This document shows, piece by piece, positions 40,128 to 50,005 of a DNA stretch of 64,000 bases. The stretch lies in NCBI RefSeq assembly GCF_041080865.1, contig NZ_CP160906.1, positions 248,001 to 312,000 on the forward strand, read 5' to 3'. A program made the position numbers and the translations under genes. Numbering within the stretch: the stretch's first letter is position 1; every line of letters begins with the position of its first letter. Below the pieces are notes generated by a model. The model made no database searches. It had not been told where the DNA came from and worked only from the letters and a program-made list of their open reading frames with translations. This DNA is from Psychromonas sp. MME1 (GTDB taxonomy: Bacteria > Pseudomonadota > Gammaproteobacteria > Enterobacterales > Psychromonadaceae).

Positions 40128-40856
40128 TTACTCTTTAGTTTTTGATTTATATTTGGGGTGAATATATTCTTGGCTAATATCAACAAGTACAAGATCTTGC
40201 ATGAATGTACGGCCAATTAAAACGGGGTATTCCATATGTGAACGGTCAGCAAGAGTGAACTCTGTCAAGGTTGAAATACCACCAAGGTGAATACGTAACT
40301 TAACTACGATACGTTCATTTTCTACACCAGGATTGCTTGATTGTACAATTTTAGCGATACGGTCAATTTTTGCTTCTATTGGTGTGCCTTTCTCTTCATT
40401 TACATGGGGTAGTGTAAAACGAACCCATTTTTGACCATCGCGTTCAAATCTTTGGATATCTTGGGCATTAAGTGAAGAGGTGGTCGCTCCGGTATCAATT
40501 CTCCCTTTAAAATTACTTTTTGCTGAAGAGATGTATACCCATTCAGTCTGTCCAAGAATCGTTTTATTACCAATTTTTTCTACACTGTTATTGGTTGCTG
40601 CATTTGCTGTTTTAACTTCTGCTTTTAATGTATTTGTTAGCGTTGTTAATTGAGCAACTTTTGTTTTGCTTTTTGCTAGTTCAGTTTCTTTTTCAACTAG
40701 TTTGCTTTGTAATGCTTTATTTTGTTGTTGATTTTCTTGTAAAGATGTTTGTAAATCATTTAATTGTTTTTCTTGTACTTCATTACTTGTTACTGCACAC
40801 CCTGAAAGGAGAAAAAAAGTGAGTAAAAGTGTCATTGTACATTTATTTAATGGCAT
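40128..40856 (-). CDS. Retropepsin-like aspartic peptidase lipoprotein (often mislabelled ATP-dependent zinc protease)
   Basis: The 242-residue protein has a lipoprotein signal with lipobox LLSGC (Cys20). A coiled coil of about 60 residues follows (25-85), then a retropepsin-type domain with the catalytic DTGATTSSL motif at Asp121 and VLIGRTFMQDLVLVDIS near the end. The DTG motif and absence of an HExxH site contradict the common zinc-protease label. It starts the three-gene operon and lies nine bases before the 7-TM gene. A role in trimming peptides modified by the ATP-grasp enzyme is plausible but unproven. Confidence 0.88.
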   Translation of the reverse strand: MPLNKCTMTLLLTFFLLSGCAVTSNEVQEKQLNDLQTSLQENQQQNKALQSKLVEKETELAKSKTKVAQLTTLTNTLKAEVKTANAATNNSVEKIGNKTILGQTEWVYISSAKSNFKGRIDTGATTSSLNAQDIQRFERDGQKWVRFTLPHVNEEKGTPIEAKIDRIAKIVQSSNPGVENERIVVKLRIHLGGISTLTEFTLADRSHMEYPVLIGRTFMQDLVLVDISQEYIHPKYKSKTKE

Positions 40857-41044
40857 AAAAATTCCTTAACTACTATTTGATAACCTAATAAATTATAAAA
40901 TATATTTTATATAATGGTAATAGTAGCATTTTTATTGTGTTGTTATCTGTAACTTATTAATTTTTTATAGTGTGTAGTTAATTTTTATTACGCAACGAAC
41001 CATTGGTTTAGCTTTTGATAGTCGTTTCATGTGATGGATAAGTG

Positions 41045-42606
41045 CTAATTGTGAGTTTTTACTTTTCGGTATATAAACACGCCTAGCAATATCAATGTGC
41101 AGTAGATTTGTAATGGTATTGAGCCATAGTTTTGATAAGGTGTTTTGCCTATCGCAGGCTTAAATAAATGGCTCAATACCGCCGCTTTATCGCGTTCTAG
41201 CCGAGCGATTTCATCGCCATTCCTATCAAACATAGCCGTAACACCATTATTTGTGACGCGTAGTAGTGGGCGAGCAAATTCAATGGCGCGCATTCTTGCA
41301 ATTTGTAAATGCTGGTCGGGACCGATTGAGTTGCCAAACCATGCATCATTACTAATTGTTAAGATTGTGCCTGTGGTTGCTGTTATGTTTTGTCTTAATA
41401 GTTCTGGGAATGCGATTTCATAACATAATGCAGCGGCTATTGCTGACTCTGGAGATTGTAAGTTATTTTGTACCTCCGAACCTCGAGCAAAGCTTGACAT
41501 CGGTAGGTTGAAATAAGGGGCAAGTGGACGTAATAGGTTTTCGAAGGGAACAAATTCACCGATCGGTAACAGATGATGTTTTTGATAGCGATTACCGCCC
41601 GTTAAAGAATAATCACTCCCAGCGGGTAACTTACCCAGTGCAATGATGGTATTATAATATTGATCCGTTTTACGTGTATAACCAATTATTCCAGTGATCA
41701 GTGTTTTGTTGCGAATGGCTAGGCTTTCTGAAAGTGGTTGTAAGAAATTTTGCATATCTAGTTCAAGTGCTGCAATGGCTGACTCAGGCCAGATGATCAG
41801 CTCTGGTTGGTCATCTAAACCTGTCTCACTAAGGTCAAGGTATTTAAACAGCGAGGGGTAGAGCTGTTCTGGTAACCACTTTTCCTTTTGCGCTATATTT
41901 CCCTGTACTAAAGAGGCCATTTGCGCAGGTTGTTGATCTGTATATTCCTTTGTTTTTAATGCACTGCCCGTTATGAATAAAATACAGATAAGGGTAATAT
42001 TTAAGAATATTTTTTCTCTTTGTAGCAGTAATGCCAGTGCACCACAGATAATCATAATTGCGAGGGTTACACCTTGAACACCTAAAATAGGCGCATAACC
42101 AACGAGAGGGGTATCTGCATGGCTATAACCTAAATAGGCCCATGGGAATCCTGTTAAAACAAATCCTCTTAACCAATCAGATATTAACCACAAAACGGGT
42201 GTTAATAAAAGATAGCGAATGCTTTTATTAAGCCAGAAAAAGCGGGCATTTAGCCATAATGCTAAGGTTGGAAAAAGCGCTAAATAGGCACATAAAATAA
42301 GGATGAGTAATAGATTGACTAACATTGGCATGCCACCAAATAGGTCCATGCTCACATAGACCCAGTGGATGGTACCGATAAAAAAGGCAATGCTAAAAGT
42401 AAAACTCACTAAAAAATAGTGTTTAGTGGTCTTGTGTAGATGGTCAAATAATAGAAAAAAGCGACCAAAGAGGGATAAATGACCCATTCGTGTTGATATG
42501 GTGCAAATGCAAAAATTTGTACGACACCCAAAACAAAGGCAACAATCAGTTGCCCCCAAATCTGTCCTATAAATCGGCGCAGATGACTGAATATACTATT
42601 TATCAA
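41045..42606 (-). CDS. lnt: Apolipoprotein N-acyltransferase (one-base frameshift)
   Basis: Lnt adds the third acyl chain to outer-membrane lipoproteins. An N-terminal set of membrane helices precedes a nitrilase domain with the catalytic glutamate in IWPESAIAALEL, the lysine in RYQKHHLLPIGEFVPF, and the cysteine in AALCYEIAFPE. The first 50 residues ([20 protein letters not shown]) are in a different frame; one T is missing from a T run at 42455-42460, after PSLVAFF. Restored length is 520 residues (512 in E. coli). lnt overlaps corC by four bases. The gene is essential in most relatives, so the break is probably a sequence error. Confidence 0.94.
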
Positions 42607-43463
42607 TCGGTTTTTCGCTCTTTAGGAATACGTACTTGCAATTGTATTAAACGACGGCTATCAGCTTTAGTTACCTTAAACTTGTAGCCATCAATGACTG
42701 CAATTTCTTCTCTTGCTGGTAAATGGCCAAGTTTATGTGTGATTAATCCACCTATCGTATCTTGCTCTTCATTACTATATTTTGTTAAAAAATAATCATT
42801 AAAGTCTTCGATAGAGGTGAGTGCATTGACCGCATAGGTTCTTTTGCCTATTTTGCGTATTTCAGCAATATCGACATCATCATATTCATCTTCTATTTCA
42901 CCCACAATTACTTCGAGAATATCTTCAATAGTGACCAACCCTGATACACCACCATATTCATCAACAACAATGGCCATGTGGTAGCGTTGGCTGCGAAACT
43001 CTTTTAGCAGTGTATCGAGACGTTTACTTTCTGGGACAACAACCGCTTCACGAAGAATATCTTCAATTTTAAAATCGTGTGCCTCGCTGCTGAAGCCGTA
43101 TACAAGTAAGTCTTTGGCCAAAAGCAAACCGACTATATGGTCTTTATCCTCGGTTATCACCGGGAAACGCGAGTGTGATGATTCGATAAGCTGAGGAAGA
43201 AATTCTTGTACACTTTGATGTAAACCAAGCGTTATCATTTGCGCTCGCGGTATCATGATATCACGAACGCGTAATTTAGAGACATCAAGCACGCCTTTGA
43301 TCATATCTTTGGTTTTTTGATCGATGATCTCACGTTGTTTTGCACCTTGAATAATTTCTAATAACTCTTTTTTATTTTTTGGAACGCCATTAAAAAGGTT
43401 ACCAATTTTATCAAATAATCCAGGTTTAGGCTCGTCTAGTTGCTCTTGCTTGTCATCAGACAT
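42603..43463 (-). CDS. corC: CorC-type CBS/transporter-associated domain protein (YbeX)
   Basis: CorC is linked to magnesium and cobalt efflux and to ribosome-related stress. The 286 residues have two CBS domains ([13 protein letters not shown] near 68, and [21 protein letters not shown] near 156) and a C-terminal CorC/HlyC domain ([16 protein letters not shown]). It lies between ybeY and lnt as in E. coli, six bases after ybeY. Confidence 0.95.
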   Translation of the reverse strand: MSDDKQEQLDEPKPGLFDKIGNLFNGVPKNKKELLEIIQGAKQREIIDQKTKDMIKGVLDVSKLRVRDIMIPRAQMITLGLHQSVQEFLPQLIESSHSRFPVITEDKDHIVGLLLAKDLLVYGFSSEAHDFKIEDILREAVVVPESKRLDTLLKEFRSQRYHMAIVVDEYGGVSGLVTIEDILEVIVGEIEDEYDDVDIAEIRKIGKRTYAVNALTSIEDFNDYFLTKYSNEEQDTIGGLITHKLGHLPAREEIAVIDGYKFKVTKADSRRLIQLQVRIPKERKTD

Positions 43464-43468
43464 TAATT

Positions 43469-43948
43469 TTATTTACTCTTTTCACTTAAATAGGGATCTG
43501 CAAAATCAAGTTTGATTAACAGCTCTGTTTCGATTGATTCCATTTTTTCAGCTTGCTCATCAATGATATGATCATAACCTAAAAGGTGCAAGGTACCATG
43601 AATGAGCATATGTGCCCAGTGAGCAGTTAGCTCTTTTTTTTGTGCTATTGCTTCACTTTCAACAACTTCCTTACAAATAATAAGATCCCCAAGTAGTGGT
43701 AATGTTAACCCTGGGGGATTTTGAAAAGGAAATGAAAGGACATTGGTTGGCTTGTCTTGAGCTCTATATTGATTATTTAATTGCTGACTCTCAATGAGTT
43801 CAACAATACGTACCGTGACTTCTGCTCTTTTGCGTAGCGATTTTGAACCCGCAGTGATTGCTGCACTAACCCATTCTTGCATCATTGCTAATGAGGGTAA
43901 TGATTGTTGATTAATAGTCGCTATTTGTAAATCAATATAAAGTCGCAT
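43469..43948 (-). CDS. ybeY: Endoribonuclease YbeY
   Basis: YbeY is a zinc-dependent RNase for 16S rRNA maturation and 70S quality control. The zinc motif [11 protein letters not shown] places ligands at His117, His121 and His127, preceded by the conserved TNVLSFPF block and GDLIIC. At 159 residues it matches E. coli (155). The start overlaps the ybeZ stop by one base. Confidence 0.96.
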   Translation of the reverse strand: MRLYIDLQIATINQQSLPSLAMMQEWVSAAITAGSKSLRKRAEVTVRIVELIESQQLNNQYRAQDKPTNVLSFPFQNPPGLTLPLLGDLIICKEVVESEAIAQKKELTAHWAHMLIHGTLHLLGYDHIIDEQAEKMESIETELLIKLDFADPYLSEKSK

Positions 43949-44982
43949 TATTTTTTCTCCATATGCTCCGCTGCTAATTCAGTTTTTCGGTCAAAGGCTT
44001 CATAGGCCTTGACGATGCGAGCCACAACTGGATGTCGAACAACATCATCAGCGACAAAGAAGCTAAAACTGATTCCATCATCGATTTCACCCAGTACTTC
44101 AATCGCATGACGTAATCCTGATTTCTGATGCCGAGGTAAATCGATCTGTGTAATGTCGCCGGTGATAACCGCGGTCGAATTAAAACCGATGCGGGTTAGA
44201 AACATTTTCATCTGTTCAACAGTTGTATTTTGGCTCTCATCTAAAATGACAAATGCATCATTTAACGTGCGTCCTCGCATATAGGCAAGAGGTGCAATTT
44301 CTATTACATTGCGTTCGATTAATTTCTCAACTTTCTCAAAGCCTAGCATTTCGAAAAGGGCATCATACAAAGGTCGTAAATAGGGATCAACTTTTTGCGA
44401 TAAATCCCCGGGTAAAAAACCTAATTTTTCACCCGCTTCAACGGCTGGACGAGTCAATAATATACGGCGAACTTCTTGCCGTTCCAACGCTTCAATGGCG
44501 CATGCCACGGCTAGATAGGTTTTACCTGTGCCAGCAGGCCCGATACCAAAGCTAATATCATTGGTGAGCATGTTATTGACATATTTTGTTTGATTTTCCC
44601 CACGAGGTTTAATGATGCCACGTTTTGTTTTAATTGATAACGTTTGGTAGGCCGTTTGCTGTTCGTTACTCTTCACTTCTAATAAATGATGATTATTAAT
44701 GAGCGCTTGCAGGGCGAGATGGATATCAGAATCATTTAAGGTTGCCCTTTTTCCTTTTACGGTCAATGTTTCGATATAAAGATCTTTTAATAAATCACTA
44801 CAAGCTTGTGCATAGCGATGTTCACCAAGAATTTGGAAATGTGCACCCTTATAGACGATTTCAACACCTAAACGACGTTCAATTTGTTTTAAATTGTCAT
44901 CAAAGGCACCGCACAAGATCGCTAATCGGCTGGTATCGGCTGGTACTAAATCAAGATGAACTGTAGTTAACTTTGTAGTCAA
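43948..44982 (-). CDS. ybeZ: PhoH-like ATPase YbeZ
   Basis: YbeZ is a PhoH-family ATPase that works with YbeY. It has Walker [13 protein letters not shown] near residue 133, [23 protein letters not shown], and Walker [17 protein letters not shown] at 44982 is the likeliest start because GAGG lies about 10 bases upstream; the TTG at 44991 is too close to that site. The predicted length of 344 residues fits E. coli (346). Confidence 0.95.
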   Translation of the reverse strand: MTTKLTTVHLDLVPADTSRLAILCGAFDDNLKQIERRLGVEIVYKGAHFQILGEHRYAQACSDLLKDLYIETLTVKGKRATLNDSDIHLALQALINNHHLLEVKSNEQQTAYQTLSIKTKRGIIKPRGENQTKYVNNMLTNDISFGIGPAGTGKTYLAVACAIEALERQEVRRILLTRPAVEAGEKLGFLPGDLSQKVDPYLRPLYDALFEMLGFEKVEKLIERNVIEIAPLAYMRGRTLNDAFVILDESQNTTVEQMKMFLTRIGFNSTAVITGDITQIDLPRHQKSGLRHAIEVLGEIDDGISFSFFVADDVVRHPVVARIVKAYEAFDRKTELAAEHMEKK

Positions 44983-45027
44983 AATTATCAAACCTCATTA
45001 TATGGGGATTTATACCCCTTATTATAT

Positions 45028-46458
45028 TTATGCATTTAATTCAGGCGTAAAAGTTTCAACACCTAATTTATTTTCATGTTTATTAACAATATCACTTGGG
45101 CGAATTGATTCGCGTAAATTCATTTCAGATTCACCCCGAATGAATTTTCCTCGAATGGAGTTGGTATGCACTTCGGTTATTTCAACATCAACGAATCCAC
45201 CAATTGAGCGATGGTCACCTTCAAAATTGACTATGCGATTGTTCTCTGTGCGTCCGTACAGTTCCATGATATTTTTTCGTGAAGGTCCCTCAACTAATAT
45301 ACGCTGTACCGTGCCGACCATTTTACGACCAATAAGCTGAGAGTTTTGATGAATTCTATCTTGTAAAATAGCTAAACGCTGTTTTTTAGTTTCAGGGCTT
45401 ACATCATCAGGCATATCAGCTGCCGGCGTGCCTGGGCGTTGACTATAAATGAAGCTATAGCTGGTATCAAAACCAATATAATTAATTAGATCCATTGTTT
45501 GTTGGAAATCGTCATCGCTTTCATTAGGGAAACCAACAATAAAATCACTACTGATGGTTAAATTGGGGCGAACGGCTTTGAGTTGTGCAATTTTTTCTTT
45601 GTACTGAGCTACGCTATGGCCGCGTTTCATGGCACTTAAAATGCGATCTGAACCAGCTTGTACTGGTAGATGTAAAAAATCCACTAGTTCTGGGGTATCT
45701 CTATAAACATCAATAATCTCTTCCGTAAAGTCAATTGGATTACTGGTGGTGTAACGTAAACGATCAATGCCATCAATCGAGGCGACATAACGCAATAACT
45801 CTGCAAAACTACAGGTATCGCCATCATGTGTTGCACCAATGTATGAATTTACATTTTGTCCCAGCAGATTAACTTCACGCACACCTTGTTCTGCAAGTTG
45901 TGCAATTTCTAACAGTACATCGTCTAGAGGGCGACTGACTTCTTCACCTCGAGTATAAGGAACAACACAGAAAGTACAGTACTTAGAGCAGCCTTCCATA
46001 ATTGAAACAAAAGCCGTAGCTCCTTCCGCTCTTGGCTCTGGCAAGGAATCGAACTTTTCTATTTCAGGGAAGCTAACATCGACCACAGCCCCTTTATTTT
46101 CTCTTATCTCTTTTATCATGTCAGGTAGGCGATGTAATGTTTGTGGTCCAAATACAATATCCACATAGGGCGCACGAGTACGGATAGCTTTGCCTTCTTG
46201 TGATGCAACACAGCCCCCGACACCAATAATTAGGTCTGGCTTGTTATCTTTTAATTTTTTCCAGCGTCCAAGTTGATGGAATACTTTTTCTTGCGCTTTT
46301 TCTCGAATAGAGCAAGTATTCAGTAGAATAACGTCGGCATCTTCGGCACTATCGGTCGCGATATAACCATTAGTTGAATTTAATAGATCGGCCATTTTAG
46401 ATGAATCGTATTCATTCATCTGACAACCCCAAGTTTTGACGTGTAACTTCATACTCAT
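45028..46458 (-). CDS. miaB: tRNA-2-methylthio-N6-dimethylallyladenosine synthase
   Basis: MiaB methylthiolates i6A37 in tRNAs that read UNN codons. The N-terminal UPF0004 domain holds three cluster cysteines. The radical-SAM motif is CSKYCTFC near residue 157, and the C-terminal TRAM domain contains [11 protein letters not shown] and GFVDVEIT. The ATG at 46458 ([20 protein letters not shown]) gives 476 residues, against 474 in E. coli; an upstream ATG would add 19 unlikely residues. It heads the miaB-ybeZ-ybeY-corC-lnt run and is divergent from ubiF. Confidence 0.96.
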   Translation of the reverse strand: MSMKLHVKTWGCQMNEYDSSKMADLLNSTNGYIATDSAEDADVILLNTCSIREKAQEKVFHQLGRWKKLKDNKPDLIIGVGGCVASQEGKAIRTRAPYVDIVFGPQTLHRLPDMIKEIRENKGAVVDVSFPEIEKFDSLPEPRAEGATAFVSIMEGCSKYCTFCVVPYTRGEEVSRPLDDVLLEIAQLAEQGVREVNLLGQNVNSYIGATHDGDTCSFAELLRYVASIDGIDRLRYTTSNPIDFTEEIIDVYRDTPELVDFLHLPVQAGSDRILSAMKRGHSVAQYKEKIAQLKAVRPNLTISSDFIVGFPNESDDDFQQTMDLINYIGFDTSYSFIYSQRPGTPAADMPDDVSPETKKQRLAILQDRIHQNSQLIGRKMVGTVQRILVEGPSRKNIMELYGRTENNRIVNFEGDHRSIGGFVDVEITEVHTNSIRGKFIRGESEMNLRESIRPSDIVNKHENKLGVETFTPELNA

Positions 46459-46647
46459 AATTTCTTGCTCATTCGTGCTTATAAAAAAATAGAGGTGGCA
46501 TTTTACGCACATCAACGCGATCTTGCTACTGTTTGTTTAGATCTTAGTTGATCCCTCCCTAAGTTCAGTATAAAGAAAGATAGTTGCTTATAATAAGCTT
46601 TGTTATAGTAACGCTATTAATTGAAATACCTAGTTGAGGAAGGTTTA

Positions 46648-47805
46648 GTGCAAAATAGAGAAGTTATTGTTGTTGGCGGTGGGATGGTCGGTGCGCTTAC
46701 TGCTTTGCTATTGGCACAGCTAGGTAATAAGGTTAAGTTGATCGAAAAGTCTCCCTGTATCAGACCTATGGAAAATGATGGTTTTGATTTACGTGTTTCT
46801 GCTTTTAGTGCGCAAAGTAAAAATATACTCGTAGCAGCGGGTATTTGGGATGATCTACCCAAATCGCGGTTATGTGCCTATCAGAGATTACAAACCTGGG
46901 AGAAAAGTAGTGAAAAATTGTGCTTTGATAGTCAAGCTGTTGGTCTCGAGGCTTTAGGGTATATCGCCGAAAATAGGCTTATTCAATCTGCTTTGTGGGA
47001 TAAATTAAAACAGCTTGATAATGTCTGTTTGTACGAAAAAAGGCAGGTAAAAAAAATTGTCAATGGTTATGCAGAGGTCTCTCTCCTATTAGATGACGAG
47101 CAGAGTCTGAGAGCTGACTTATTAATTGCCTGTGACGGTGGGAATTCAGCGGTTCGGCAATTATTGCAGATCGGTATTACGGCTTGGGATTATCGCCAAC
47201 AATGCCTGCTCATCACAATTAAAACAGATATTGCGCAGCAAAATATCACTTGGCAAGAGTTTCGAGAGAGCGGCCCCTGCGCCTTTTTACCCTTAGCGAA
47301 TAACAATGCCTGTTTAGTTTGGTACCATAAACCACAAAAAATAAAACAGTTACAATCACTTTCTAATGAGCAACTTAAGCTCGCTATCTTACAAGAATTT
47401 CCTGCTCTATCCTTTGATTTTTCAGTACAAGATAAAGGTGGCTTTCCGTTAACTCGTCGTCATGCTCAGCGTTATTATCAAGGCCGTTGTGTGTTATTAG
47501 GTGATGCTGCACATACCATTAACCCTTTAGCTGGGCAGGGGGTTAACTTAGGTTTTAAAGATGTGCAATGCCTCGTTGATTTATTGCAACATTGTGCTGA
47601 TTTACCTATCAATAATATATTACAACGCTATCAATCAATGCGTAAACCCGCTAACTTAGTGATGCAGACTGCGATGGATCTGTTTTACAAAAGCAGTAAA
47701 TCAGAGTTACCACTATTACGTATTTTACGTAAAGGGGTGTTATCGGCAGCTCAGCATAGTGGTGGGTTAAAAAATAAAGTAATGAAATATGCGATGGGAT
47801 TGTAA
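46648..47805 (+). CDS. ubiF: Ubiquinone biosynthesis FAD monooxygenase, UbiF-like
   Basis: UbiF hydroxylates C-6 of the demethoxy-ubiquinone precursor. The protein has the FAD-binding VIVVGGGMVGALTALLLAQLG near its start, the DG motif LIACDGGNSAVRQLL, and the second FAD motif RCVLLGDAAHTINPLAGQGVN. A GTG at 46648 with GAGGAAGG just upstream is the preferred start, giving 385 residues (391 in E. coli); a TTG at 46621 is an alternative. UbiH and VisC are close relatives, but the divergent position next to miaB is that of E. coli ubiF. Confidence 0.88.
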   Translation: MQNREVIVVGGGMVGALTALLLAQLGNKVKLIEKSPCIRPMENDGFDLRVSAFSAQSKNILVAAGIWDDLPKSRLCAYQRLQTWEKSSEKLCFDSQAVGLEALGYIAENRLIQSALWDKLKQLDNVCLYEKRQVKKIVNGYAEVSLLLDDEQSLRADLLIACDGGNSAVRQLLQIGITAWDYRQQCLLITIKTDIAQQNITWQEFRESGPCAFLPLANNNACLVWYHKPQKIKQLQSLSNEQLKLAILQEFPALSFDFSVQDKGGFPLTRRHAQRYYQGRCVLLGDAAHTINPLAGQGVNLGFKDVQCLVDLLQHCADLPINNILQRYQSMRKPANLVMQTAMDLFYKSSKSELPLLRILRKGVLSAAQHSGGLKNKVMKYAMGL

Positions 47806-47930
47806 GGCTTGAAGATAGGCGAAGCATGGTAAAGCGCATTACTTAGTATATAAAATGGGTGTTCGCTCGTGTACTGCAATGTTAGTATTTGTTTCTACAT
47901 ATTTAAAAATTTTACAAAGGGACACTGTTA

Positions 47931-48497
47931 TTGAATTTATTTACTCGCCAGCGCAATAAAAAAGTGGTGTCAACGGTCTTGTTAGATATGAATAGAAAAC
48001 AAAAGCGTTACGAAGCACTCGTACATATCTACAGCCCAGACCTTTATCGCTATGCATATTGGATTTGTCATGATCCTGACGTTGCGCAAGATTTGGTGCA
48101 AGAGACATGTTTACGTGCATGGAAGAATTTAGATAGCTTACAAGATGATAAGTCTGCTAAAGGCTGGCTGTTTACCATCTTGCGTCGGGAAAATGCCCGT
48201 CGTTTTGAGCGAAAGCAGTTGCCGTTGGTTGATATCGATGATTATGAGGTGGCTGGACCATCTGATTCAGATCGTGATATGGATAATGAGCTATTAATAC
48301 GTAAAATATCTATGTTATCGGTTGAATATAAAGAGCCTTTATTGTTGCAACTTATTGCTGGTTTTAGTGCTGAGGAGATCGCTGTACAGTTGGACCTCAA
48401 TAAAAACACCGTATTAACAAGATTGTTTAGAGCAAAAAATTTATTAAAATCATCACTGGAAACAGTGCAAGAAGAAGGTGAAAAAGCAAATGGATGA
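47931..48497 (+). CDS. ECF-type sigma-70 family RNA polymerase sigma factor
   Basis: This 188-residue protein has region 2 with LYRYAYWICHDPDVAQDLVQETCLRAWKNL and region 4 with LLLQLIAGFSAEEIAVQLDL and NKNTVLTRLFRAK. Such factors redirect polymerase to a small regulon. A TTG start at 47931 is preceded by AAAGGGAC, and an ATG at 47988 (MNRKQKRYEALVHIYS) is an equally plausible start that fits relatives better. The next gene encodes its probable membrane-bound regulator and overlaps it by eight bases. Confidence 0.87.
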   Translation: MNLFTRQRNKKVVSTVLLDMNRKQKRYEALVHIYSPDLYRYAYWICHDPDVAQDLVQETCLRAWKNLDSLQDDKSAKGWLFTILRRENARRFERKQLPLVDIDDYEVAGPSDSDRDMDNELLIRKISMLSVEYKEPLLLQLIAGFSAEEIAVQLDLNKNTVLTRLFRAKNLLKSSLETVQEEGEKANG

Positions 48498-49203
48498 TAT
48501 CTTATTTCGTCATACAGCCGTTGCCACACCAAACGATAAAAGTGAAGCATTTTTGCAGCGCCAAGAAGCCGTAGAACAAGATAAAGCCTTGGTCAAAGAA
48601 GCTAAGCTGTTTGACGCGAAGTTACAGTCTTTATTGAAAGTAGATGTACCTGAAGAGCTAAGTAATAAAATTTTGCTAGAACAAAGTTTTGTTGTTGAAC
48701 ATGAAAGGGTATTAAGCAGTCGTTGGCATGTCGCTATCGCGGCATCCATTGCATTTATAATAGGCATTAGTTTACCCTTATTAAATAACATTAAGTTGGC
48801 ACCTGCCGATATAGGGCAGGTAGCGCTGCAGCATGTTCAAGAAGAGTACTATTTTACTGACAAACTTAATGAACAAGCGTCCATCACCACAGTTAACGCC
48901 AAATTGGCGAGCTATGGCGCGCAATTGCAAAGTGACATTGGTGAAGTGTTATATGTTAATTACTGCTCATTTGAAGGGATACCGGCTTTGCACATGATTG
49001 TTCAAGGTGAAAAGGGAAAAGTGACCGTCTTTGTTGTCCCTGAAGATGCGCAGTTTACAGAAACAGCAAAATTTAATAATCAGCATTTAAAAGGTATTAC
49101 GGAAAAAATGGGGCGTGCCAATGTCGTTATCGTTGGTGAAAAAAATGAACCCCTAGAAAAAATGCAGCATAAGCTTGAAACAAATGTTGTTTGGAATATT
49201 TAA
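48490..49203 (+). CDS. DUF3379-type membrane protein, putative anti-sigma factor
   Basis: The 237-residue protein has a cytoplasmic N-terminal helical region (about 1-75), one membrane helix near residues 78-95 (VAIAASIAFIIGISLPLL), and a periplasmic domain. That domain contains the only cysteine, in YCSFEGIPALHMIVQG. The ATG at 48490 overlaps the sigma-factor stop. Overlap with an ECF sigma gene and the one-helix layout are those of anti-sigma factors; the domain has no known signal. The family is common in vibrios and relatives. Confidence 0.8.
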   Translation: MDDILFRHTAVATPNDKSEAFLQRQEAVEQDKALVKEAKLFDAKLQSLLKVDVPEELSNKILLEQSFVVEHERVLSSRWHVAIAASIAFIIGISLPLLNNIKLAPADIGQVALQHVQEEYYFTDKLNEQASITTVNAKLASYGAQLQSDIGEVLYVNYCSFEGIPALHMIVQGEKGKVTVFVVPEDAQFTETAKFNNQHLKGITEKMGRANVVIVGEKNEPLEKMQHKLETNVVWNI

Positions 49204-49255
49204 ATTCGTTTATGGGAAGCGACGAATAAATATCAACTAAAGGTGTTATTTTGTG

Positions 49256-49291
49256 ATTGGTTGCTTGAAATATCAGCAACCAATTTTTTTA
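49256..49291 (+). terminator. Terminator after the sigma/DUF3379 pair
   Basis: ATTGGTTGCT and AGCAACCAAT form a perfect ten-base stem with a nine-base loop, followed by seven Ts. Confidence 0.92.
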
Positions 49292-49304
49292 TCTCTGTTT
49301 TCGG

Positions 49305-49333
49305 TTGACAGAAAGAAACGCAAAAAATATACT
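49305..49333 (+). promoter_or_regulatory. Promoter of the tRNA-Asn cluster
   Basis: A consensus -35 TTGACA (49305-49310) and a -10 TATACT (49328-49333) are separated by 17 bases, followed by the G/C-rich discriminator GCGCCCG. This is a strong sigma-70 promoter of the stringently controlled stable-RNA type, 17 bases before the first tRNA. Confidence 0.92.
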
Positions 49334-49350
49334 GCGCCCGTCTTAACGAT

Positions 49351-49426
49351 TCCTCTTTAGCTCAGTTGGTAGAGCAACGGACTGTTAATCCGTGTGTCGC
49401 TGGTTCAAGCCCAGCAAGAGGAGCCA
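49351..49426 (+). tRNA. tRNA-Asn (GTT), copy 1
   Basis: A 76-base gene with a TCCTCTTT acceptor strand pairing with AAGAGGA, followed by GCCA. The anticodon GTT at 49384-49386 lies in ACTGTTAAT, the T-loop is GGTTCAAGCC, and CCA is encoded. Confidence 0.97.
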
Positions 49427-49489
49427 CTTTCTTCAGTTTGATTCGCATCAGGCTGAACGTGTGAAACCACGTAAAAATAAATAAACAAT

Positions 49490-49565
49490 TCCTCTTTAGC
49501 TCAGTTGGTAGAGCAACGGACTGTTAATCCGTGTGTCGCTGGTTCAAGCCCAGCAAGAGGAGCCA
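49490..49565 (+). tRNA. tRNA-Asn (GTT), copy 2
   Basis: Identical in sequence to copy 1, 139 bases further on. The spacer is nearly identical to those between the later copies but lacks a five-base ATAAA. Confidence 0.97.
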
Positions 49566-49633
49566 CTTTCTTCAGTTTGATTCGCATCAGGCTGAACGTG
49601 CGAAACCACGTAAAAATAAATAAAATAAACAAT

Positions 49634-49709
49634 TCCTCTTTAGCTCAGTTGGTAGAGCAACGGACTGTTAATCCGTGTGTCGCTGGTTCAAGCCCAGCAA
49701 GAGGAGCCA
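49634..49709 (+). tRNA. tRNA-Asn (GTT), copy 3
   Basis: Identical to copies 1 and 2, 144 bases after copy 2. The anticodon is GTT and CCA is encoded. Confidence 0.97.
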
Positions 49710-49777
49710 CTTTCTTTAGTTTGATTCGCATCAGGCTGAACGTGTGAAACCACGTAAAAATAAATAAAATAAACAAT

Positions 49778-49853
49778 TCCTCTTTAGCTCAGTTGGTAGA
49801 GCAACGGACTGTTAATCCGTGTGTCGCTGGTTCAAGCCCAGCAAGAGGAGCCA
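49778..49853 (+). tRNA. tRNA-Asn (GTT), copy 4
   Basis: Identical to the other three, 144 bases after copy 3. The spacer repeat ends here and a terminator follows directly. Confidence 0.97.
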
Positions 49854-49858
49854 CTTTG

Positions 49859-49895
49859 AAACCTAAGCTTAGTTGATAAGCTTAGGTTTTTTTTT
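49859..49895 (+). terminator. Terminator of the tRNA-Asn cluster
   Basis: AAACCTAAGCTT and AAGCTTAGGTTT form a 12-base perfect stem with a seven-base loop followed by Ts. Confidence 0.95.
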
Positions 49896-50005
49896 ACTTC
49901 TAATTTTTTGTCGCTATTAGCAATTACTGTAAACTGCTAACGAATAAGTGTTTTTATTTCTGTGTACTGCTATTATTTAGAGATTATTTTTTAAAAACAT
50001 TCACT

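Larger units (their letters stand above)
49427..49777 (+). repeat. Near-identical spacers of the tRNA-Asn tandem array
   Basis: Each of the three spacers contains CTTTCTTCAGTTTGATTCGC (Tcag/Ttag variants), then ATCAGGCTGAACGTG, a CCACGTAAAAATAAATAAA stretch and CAAT. The spacer lengths are 63, 68 and 68 bases. The whole unit (tRNA plus spacer) was duplicated, so this is a recent tandem amplification. Confidence 0.9.

Noticed and set aside
40128-40856. ATP-dependent zinc protease as the product name
   Set aside because: No HExxH or ATP-binding motif is present; the DTG motif at Asp121 identifies a retropepsin-like aspartic peptidase.
47806-47930. A third-family repeat copy between ubiF and the sigma gene
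   Set aside because: The likeness to family 2 around GAAGATAGGCGAAGCATGG is too short and in an inconsistent order.
49505-49747. An 80-codon frame across the tRNA-Asn array
   Set aside because: It is a translation of tRNA and spacer sequence (repeating VNPCVAGSSPARGA), a well-known false gene pattern over tRNAs.
49351-49853. A CRISPR-like repeat/spacer pattern
   Set aside because: The repeats are complete tRNA-Asn genes and the spacers are nearly identical to each other, unlike CRISPR spacers; no cas genes are present.
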